DNA of 10,570 nucleotides, taken from Cryomorphaceae bacterium (GTDB lineage: Bacteria > Bacteroidota > Bacteroidia > Flavobacteriales > BACL11). Below are positions 6,936 to 10,570 of the stretch, one piece after another. How positions within the stretch are numbered: the stretch's first letter is position 1; each line of letters opens with the position of its first letter. The notes under the pieces were generated by a model. That model ran no database searches and was not told the DNA's origin. It was given only the letters and a program-made list of their open reading frames with translations. The stretch is taken from positions 1 through 10,570 of the forward strand of contig CATEYX010000064.1 of NCBI GenBank assembly GCA_949511925.1, read 5' to 3'. A program made the position numbers and the translations under genes.

Positions 6936-7954
6936 AAGAGATTTCCTTGATCCACAGGTTTTACTTTTCCTAAGTGCTTAAAAGCTAATTCAGTTGCTTG
7001 ACGTCCTCTAGAAGTTCGCATCAAATATCCCTCCATAATTAAGAATGGCTCATAAACTTCCTCAATAGTACCAGCTTGCTCACCTACAGCAGTTGCAATA
7101 GTAGTAAGCCCAACAGGTCCTCCTTTAAATTTATCAATGATAGTTGTTAAGATTCTATTATCCATTTCATCTAAACCATGTTCATCTACACTCAAAGCTG
7201 TTAAAGAAAACTGGGTAATCTTCTTGTCAATATCTCCATCTCCTTTGATTTGAGCAAAATCACGAACACGCCTTAATAAAGCATTTGCAATTCTAGGCGT
7301 ACCTCTACTCCTACCTGCAATTTCAATAGCGGCATCCTTTGCAATACTTACATCTAAAATAGAAGAAGATCTATTAACAATTTTAGAAAGTAAATCAATT
7401 TTATAATATTCTAAACGAGAATTAATACCAAAACGAGCTCTAAGAGGTGCAGTTAATAATCCTGAACGGGTAGTAGCCCCTATCAATGTGAAGGGATTAA
7501 TTTTAATCTGAACTGAACGCGCATTTGGGCCTGACTCTATCATAATATCTATTTGGTAATCTTCCATAGCTGAATACAAATATTCCTCAACAATAGGATT
7601 TAACCTATGAATTTCATCAATGAACAAGACATCTCTATCTTCCAAGTTAGTGAGTAATCCAGCCAAGTCGCCTGGTTTGTCCAAAACAGGACCAGATGTA
7701 GTTTTAATTCCAACACCTAGCTCATTTGCAATAATATTTGCTAAAGTAGTTTTCCCAAGACCAGGAGGTCCGTGTAGCAAAACATGATCTAAAGCTTCTT
7801 CTCTTTCTTTTGCAGCTTGAATAAATACTTCTAAATTATCTACAATTTTTTCTTGCCCTTCAAAATCGATAAATAATTTAGGCCTTAATACTTGTTCTAT
7901 CGCTAACTCCTCTTCAGAGACAACTTCATTTTCAGGATTTAGATCTTCATTCAT
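6932..7954 (-). CDS. ruvB: Holliday junction branch migration ATPase RuvB
   Basis: A 340-residue, full-length RuvB. As a hexameric AAA+ motor it drives branch migration of Holliday junctions with RuvA, in recombination and DNA repair. Numbered from the chosen start: Walker A GPPGLGKT (62-69), Walker B VLFIDE (109-114) with DEIHR, sensor 1 GATTRSG (159-165), arginine-finger region APLRARFG (169-176), sensor 2 GTPRIANALLRR in the small ATPase domain, and a C-terminal winged-helix domain containing EVYEPFLIMEGYLMRTSRGRQAT-type residues. The frame stays open upstream to a TTG at 7975, but the ATG at 7954 gives the typical N-terminus (MNEDLNPENE) and the TTG stretch overlaps a promoter-like box, so 7954 is preferred. 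It is separated from the act operon by a terminator and is probably transcribed alone. Its stop overlaps that of the convergent small ORF. Confidence 0.97.
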   Translation of the reverse strand: MNEDLNPENEVVSEEELAIEQVLRPKLFIDFEGQEKIVDNLEVFIQAAKEREEALDHVLLHGPPGLGKTTLANIIANELGVGIKTTSGPVLDKPGDLAGLLTNLEDRDVLFIDEIHRLNPIVEEYLYSAMEDYQIDIMIESGPNARSVQIKINPFTLIGATTRSGLLTAPLRARFGINSRLEYYKIDLLSKIVNRSSSILDVSIAKDAAIEIAGRSRGTPRIANALLRRVRDFAQIKGDGDIDKKITQFSLTALSVDEHGLDEMDNRILTTIIDKFKGGPVGLTTIATAVGEQAGTIEEVYEPFLIMEGYLMRTSRGRQATELAFKHLGKVKPVDQGNLF

Positions 7955-7962
7955 TATTACAG

Positions 7963-7970
7963 CAAATGTA
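7963..7970 (-). promoter_or_regulatory. Possible Bacteroidota -7 promoter element for ruvB
   Basis: Read on the - strand, TACATTTG (7970 down to 7963) matches the Bacteroidota housekeeping -7 consensus TAnnTTTG exactly. It lies just after the terminator of the upstream operon, where ruvB would need its own promoter. A TTTG at 7986-7983 is only 12 nt upstream, closer than the usual spacing of about 17-23 nt for the -33 element, so the match is incomplete. If it is used, transcription would begin only a few bases before the ATG at 7954, giving a nearly leaderless mRNA. Confidence 0.35.
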
Positions 7971-7983
7971 AACAATAATTGAC

Positions 7984-8010
7984 AAAAAAAAGGGTCAGCA
8001 AAGCTGACCC
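7984..8010 (-). terminator. Intrinsic terminator of the act operon
   Basis: Read on the - strand, a perfect 8-bp stem GGGTCAGC (8010-8003) / GCTGACCC (7999-7992) with a 3-nt loop is followed by eight T (7991-7984). It starts 24 nt after the actF stop codon. This is a strong canonical rho-independent terminator and separates the act genes from ruvB. Confidence 0.95.
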
Positions 8011-8034
8011 TTAATCTTTATATTAACAATACAT

Positions 8035-9219
8035 TTAAGTATGTAAATTTTTACTCTCATCTAAGAAAGGATGATTCTTAGTTTCTAAAGGCTGCTTAGT
8101 GAGTGCATTTAATACTAAGTAGATGAACAGTCCCGAAAACCCTAATCCCATTCCAATCTCAGTAAATCCAATATGACCATGCGTACCTAAAGTACCTGGC
8201 GCTACTAACAAATAAGAATTTATCCAATGTCCAACTAAGATGACACAACCTACAAAAATTAACCTTCCATTGTTTCTTTTTGCATCTCTACTCATCAACA
8301 AAATAATAGGTGCAATAAAGTTAATAATCATGCTAAACCAGAATAAAAATTTATAATTCTCAACCTCTAACCTAGCCATAAAATAGGTTACTTCCTCAGG
8401 GATATTAGCATACCATATTAGCATAAATTGCGAGAACCACATATAGGTCCAAACTAAAGACATAGCAAAAATCCATTTCCCTAAATCATGAATATGATTT
8501 TCATTTACATCCTCTAAGTAACCTTGTCTTTTTAAGTATAACGTAAATAATAATATTGTTGTAAAACCAATTGCTCCCCACTCAGCAAAAACATACCATC
8601 CGAAAATAGTAGAAAACCAGTGTGGGTCAATTGACATAATCCAATCCCAAGATGCCATAGCAGAAGTAACTGCGAAAAACACCATAAACCAAGCTGAAGT
8701 ACTTACTGATTTAAAGTGAATAGCCGTACCAACTACTTTATCTTCTAAAACTGATAAGGCTCTTAATTTTTTTGCAAAATAGTTCCACCCTAGCAAATAA
8801 ATAATAGTTCTAATAATAAAGAAACTTGCATTTAAATAGGCTTCTTTGCCAGCAATAATTCTATCATAATGCTCGCTTGCAGGATCCATAATACCCTCAT
8901 GTAACCAGTGATAAATATGATTCCAATGCATAATGCTTGCAAACATTATAAATAACATAATTAAACTCATTACTGGTAAAGCACTCATAACTGCCTCTGG
9001 CACTCTTTTTAATACTATTGACCACCCAGCTTCAGAAACATATTGCTTTGCTACAAAGAACACTCCAAAAACTGCAATTCCTATAAAAAAGTAGTTATTG
9101 AAGAGTAAACTTGGCCATGCTCTATGAGCATCTGTAGAAAATCCGTAAATTAATGCAATCAATCCAATGGCCATAAGTACCATTGAAAAATTCTTTGCTT
9201 TTTTATCTATTGTAAACAT
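8035..9219 (-). CDS. actF: Alternative complex III subunit ActF (quinol:cytochrome c oxidoreductase)
   Basis: A 394-residue polytopic inner-membrane protein with about ten predicted helices (roughly residues 12-27, 42-57, 75-95, 130-147, 174-195, 203-225, 246-270, 288-310, 322-340 and 348-370). This fits ActF, one of the two NrfD/PsrC-like paralogous quinol-site subunits of ACIII; the other is ActC. Family-typical stretches include TSAMASWDWIMSIDPHWFST and the later HIGFTEIGMGLGFSGLF. ACIII oxidises menaquinol in the cytoplasmic membrane and sends electrons through its haem subunits to a terminal oxidase. The gene is the last of the act series here (12 nt after actE) and is followed directly by a terminator. 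In many Bacteroidota the oxidase genes coxB and coxA come next; they are absent here. Confidence 0.93.
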   Translation of the reverse strand: MFTIDKKAKNFSMVLMAIGLIALIYGFSTDAHRAWPSLLFNNYFFIGIAVFGVFFVAKQYVSEAGWSIVLKRVPEAVMSALPVMSLIMLFIMFASIMHWNHIYHWLHEGIMDPASEHYDRIIAGKEAYLNASFFIIRTIIYLLGWNYFAKKLRALSVLEDKVVGTAIHFKSVSTSAWFMVFFAVTSAMASWDWIMSIDPHWFSTIFGWYVFAEWGAIGFTTILLFTLYLKRQGYLEDVNENHIHDLGKWIFAMSLVWTYMWFSQFMLIWYANIPEEVTYFMARLEVENYKFLFWFSMIINFIAPIILLMSRDAKRNNGRLIFVGCVILVGHWINSYLLVAPGTLGTHGHIGFTEIGMGLGFSGLFIYLVLNALTKQPLETKNHPFLDESKNLHT

Positions 9220-9231
9220 TCTATATCTATT

Positions 9232-9813
9232 TTAATTTTTACCGTAATGTTGTAATTCCTCTTGCACATAAAGTGTGATCTTCCATCTTTCTTCTTCATT
9301 AATCTGAGATGCATGAGGACCCATAGCATTTAAACCAAAAGTAATTGCATGAAAAATATGTCCTGCTTTTAAATCACACATAGGTAAGTCACATCTTCTT
9401 TTTAGCTTATCATCATTATAATGAGGTACAGCAGAATAAACAGGATGCATGATAGTTCCATCACCAGCTCCAGTTTGCCCATGACAATGTTCGCAAAACA
9501 TTCCGTAAAGAGCCTTTCCATCCGCTACATTTTTATCATTATTCTCGATAGGACTCACGGCTGTATTTCCTGCTGACAAATAACCTTCTAAACTTCCATC
9601 ATAATTAAAAGTAGAAAGATACCCTCTAGCAATAGTACCTTCTACAGGAAGTTGAGCATTAATACCAGTAACTGCATTTTCACCATAAGTCTCCAGAGAT
9701 GGTGAACGGTACATGTTAGGCATAAATTCATAACCAGGATCAGAATCACCACCACAAGATGATAAGAAAACAACTACTGAGATAAAAGCTAATTTTAAAA
9801 TTAATTTATTCAT
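9232..9813 (-). CDS. actE: Alternative complex III monohaem cytochrome c subunit ActE
   Basis: A 193-residue lipoprotein cytochrome c. The signal peptide ends in lipobox FLSSC, giving acylated C20. The N-terminal extension YEFMPNMYRSPSLETYG (28-44) is typical of ActE. A single class I cytochrome c domain covers about 95-193, with haem-binding motif C107-E-H-C110-H111 (axial His111) and the probable Met ligand M164 in NAMGPHASQ. It receives electrons from the complex on the periplasmic side and passes them on. An unusual feature is a second cysteine pair, C141 and C146 in RRCDLPMCD, between the haem motif and the Met ligand; it is not a haem motif because no His follows C146. The gene starts two nt after actD ends and lies 12 nt before actF. 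Confidence 0.95.
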   Translation of the reverse strand: MNKLILKLAFISVVVFLSSCGGDSDPGYEFMPNMYRSPSLETYGENAVTGINAQLPVEGTIARGYLSTFNYDGSLEGYLSAGNTAVSPIENNDKNVADGKALYGMFCEHCHGQTGAGDGTIMHPVYSAVPHYNDDKLKRRCDLPMCDLKAGHIFHAITFGLNAMGPHASQINEEERWKITLYVQEELQHYGKN

Positions 9814-9815
9814 AA

Positions 9816-10337
9816 TTACGCGTCTTTTTCGTTAATTTCAGTGGCTCCAGTTTTCGTAAGCATTGATTTTATTTTAGCTACATCACCTTCAACTTCAATT
9901 TCCATTAGAAACTTATCGTCAGTAGTTCTTGGGTCAGGACTATCAGATACTCCTCCAGGATATAATCCATTTCTTATCAAATAAGTAATAGACATAAGAT
10001 GAGCAGCAAACATGACAGTACATTCAAACATAATAGGTATAAATGCTGGCATATTATGGTAAAAAGTAAAGTTTGGTTTACCACCAATGTTCTGGGGCCA
10101 GTCGATAATCATGATATTATAAATCATTAATGAAGCCAGCGATAGACCTATACAACCATAGATAAAAGCAGTAATGGCTATTCTTGTTTCTTTTAAACCC
10201 AAAGCTTTATCCAATCCGTGTACAGGGAAAGGAGAATACACTTCCTTAATTTCAATTTTATTAGCGCGAATTTCTTTTACTGCTGCCAATAAAACTAGCT
10301 CGCAATCAAAAATTCCGTATAGTGTGTTTTTACTCAT
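9816..10337 (-). CDS. actD: Alternative complex III membrane subunit ActD (DUF3341)
   Basis: A 173-residue protein of the DUF3341/ActD family. The N-terminal soluble part (1-50) has the typical opening LYGIFDCELVLLAAVKEIR and the family motif YSPFPVHGLDKALGL at 34-48. Two transmembrane helices follow at about 53-77 and 96-121. A C-terminal soluble tail (about 140-170: DDKFLMEIEVEGDVAKIKSML) has the ferredoxin-like beta-alpha pattern seen in the family. ActD is a structural membrane subunit of ACIII without cofactors. Its ATG shares one base with the actC stop codon (TAATG), indicating translational coupling and supporting this start. Confidence 0.95.
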   Translation of the reverse strand: MSKNTLYGIFDCELVLLAAVKEIRANKIEIKEVYSPFPVHGLDKALGLKETRIAITAFIYGCIGLSLASLMIYNIMIIDWPQNIGGKPNFTFYHNMPAFIPIMFECTVMFAAHLMSITYLIRNGLYPGGVSDSPDPRTTDDKFLMEIEVEGDVAKIKSMLTKTGATEINEKDA

Positions 10338-10570
10338 TATTTCTTATTTTTATATTCCGAACCTGAGGATTTAAGAATCGATTTTAATTCTGCTTGTGCT
10401 ATTACTGGAAAAGTTCTTGCATATAACAGGAACAATACAAAGAAGAAGCCTATAGTTCCAACATATATTCCTATATCAATAAATGTTGGGGAGAACATTG
10501 ACCAAGAAGATGGTAAAAAATCTCTATGTAGAGAAGTTACAATAATTACAAAACGCTCAAACCACATTCC
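10337..10570 (-). CDS. actC: Alternative complex III subunit ActC, C-terminal end (5' partial)
   Basis: Only the last 77 or so codons are present; the frame continues past the right edge (a Gly codon precedes the Met at 10567), so that Met is internal. The visible part, GMWFERFVIIVTSLHRDFLP, then one hydrophobic helix (about 29-55 counting from the Met) and a polar tail, matches the end of the NrfD-like quinol subunit ActC; the ERF-I-V-T-S-L-H-R-D-F-LP stretch is characteristic. Position directly before actD confirms the order C-D-E-F. The upstream haem and iron-sulfur subunit genes actA and actB are expected just beyond the window. Confidence 0.9.
   Translation of the reverse strand, partial: GMWFERFVIIVTSLHRDFLPSSWSMFSPTFIDIGIYVGTIGFFFVLFLLYARTFPVIAQAELKSILKSSGSEYKNKK

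Noticed and set aside
10174..10374. Open frame of 66 codons on the + strand
   Set aside because: It is antisense to actD, which is strongly supported, and has no motif.

Overview
This is a low-GC (roughly one-third GC by eye) stretch of a Bacteroidota chromosome, most likely from Flavobacteriia/Flavobacteriales. The clade is shown by a type IX secretion system (T9SS) type A C-terminal sorting domain, Omp28-type and PorT-type outer-membrane families, alternative complex III (ACIII, act) genes, and the lack of clear Shine-Dalgarno sequences. No tRNA, rRNA, CRISPR array, insertion sequence or phage gene is visible, and the coding density is very high.

Left half (1-6935, all + strand): the window opens inside a large secreted protein that ends in a T9SS sorting domain and carries an Omp28-like region; its 5' part lies outside the window. 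A strong intrinsic terminator (1441-1469) follows. Next comes a tightly packed run of six genes, probably one operon: a periplasmic TlpA-like thioredoxin (1524-2018), a large outer-membrane protein resembling DUF6029 (2018-3652), an Omp28-type lipoprotein with its own thioredoxin-like CxxC (3654-4550), a DUF6588-like outer-membrane protein (4563-5510), a PorT-like 8-strand-type beta-barrel (5512-6135), and the flavin prenyltransferase UbiX (6132-6707). Gene spacings are -1, +1, +12, +1 and -4 nt. A 61-residue unidentified ORF (6750-6935) ends the + strand block.

Right half (6932-10570, all - strand): ruvB (start corrected to the ATG at 7954) converges on the small ORF with a 4-nt overlap. Upstream of ruvB a near-perfect terminator hairpin (7984-8010) closes the act operon, read as actC (partial, cut by the window edge), actD, actE, actF. 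These encode membrane and cytochrome subunits of ACIII, which oxidises menaquinol and passes electrons to a cytochrome c or terminal oxidase. No cytochrome oxidase genes follow actF, although they often do in Bacteroidota.

The respiratory and recombination genes look ordinary. The most interesting part is the cell-envelope cluster. Two Omp28-like proteins flank a TlpA-like thioredoxin and a cysteine-pair-bearing predicted beta-barrel, which could form an envelope thiol-redox or surface-assembly module. That function is inference; the genes and motifs are visible.
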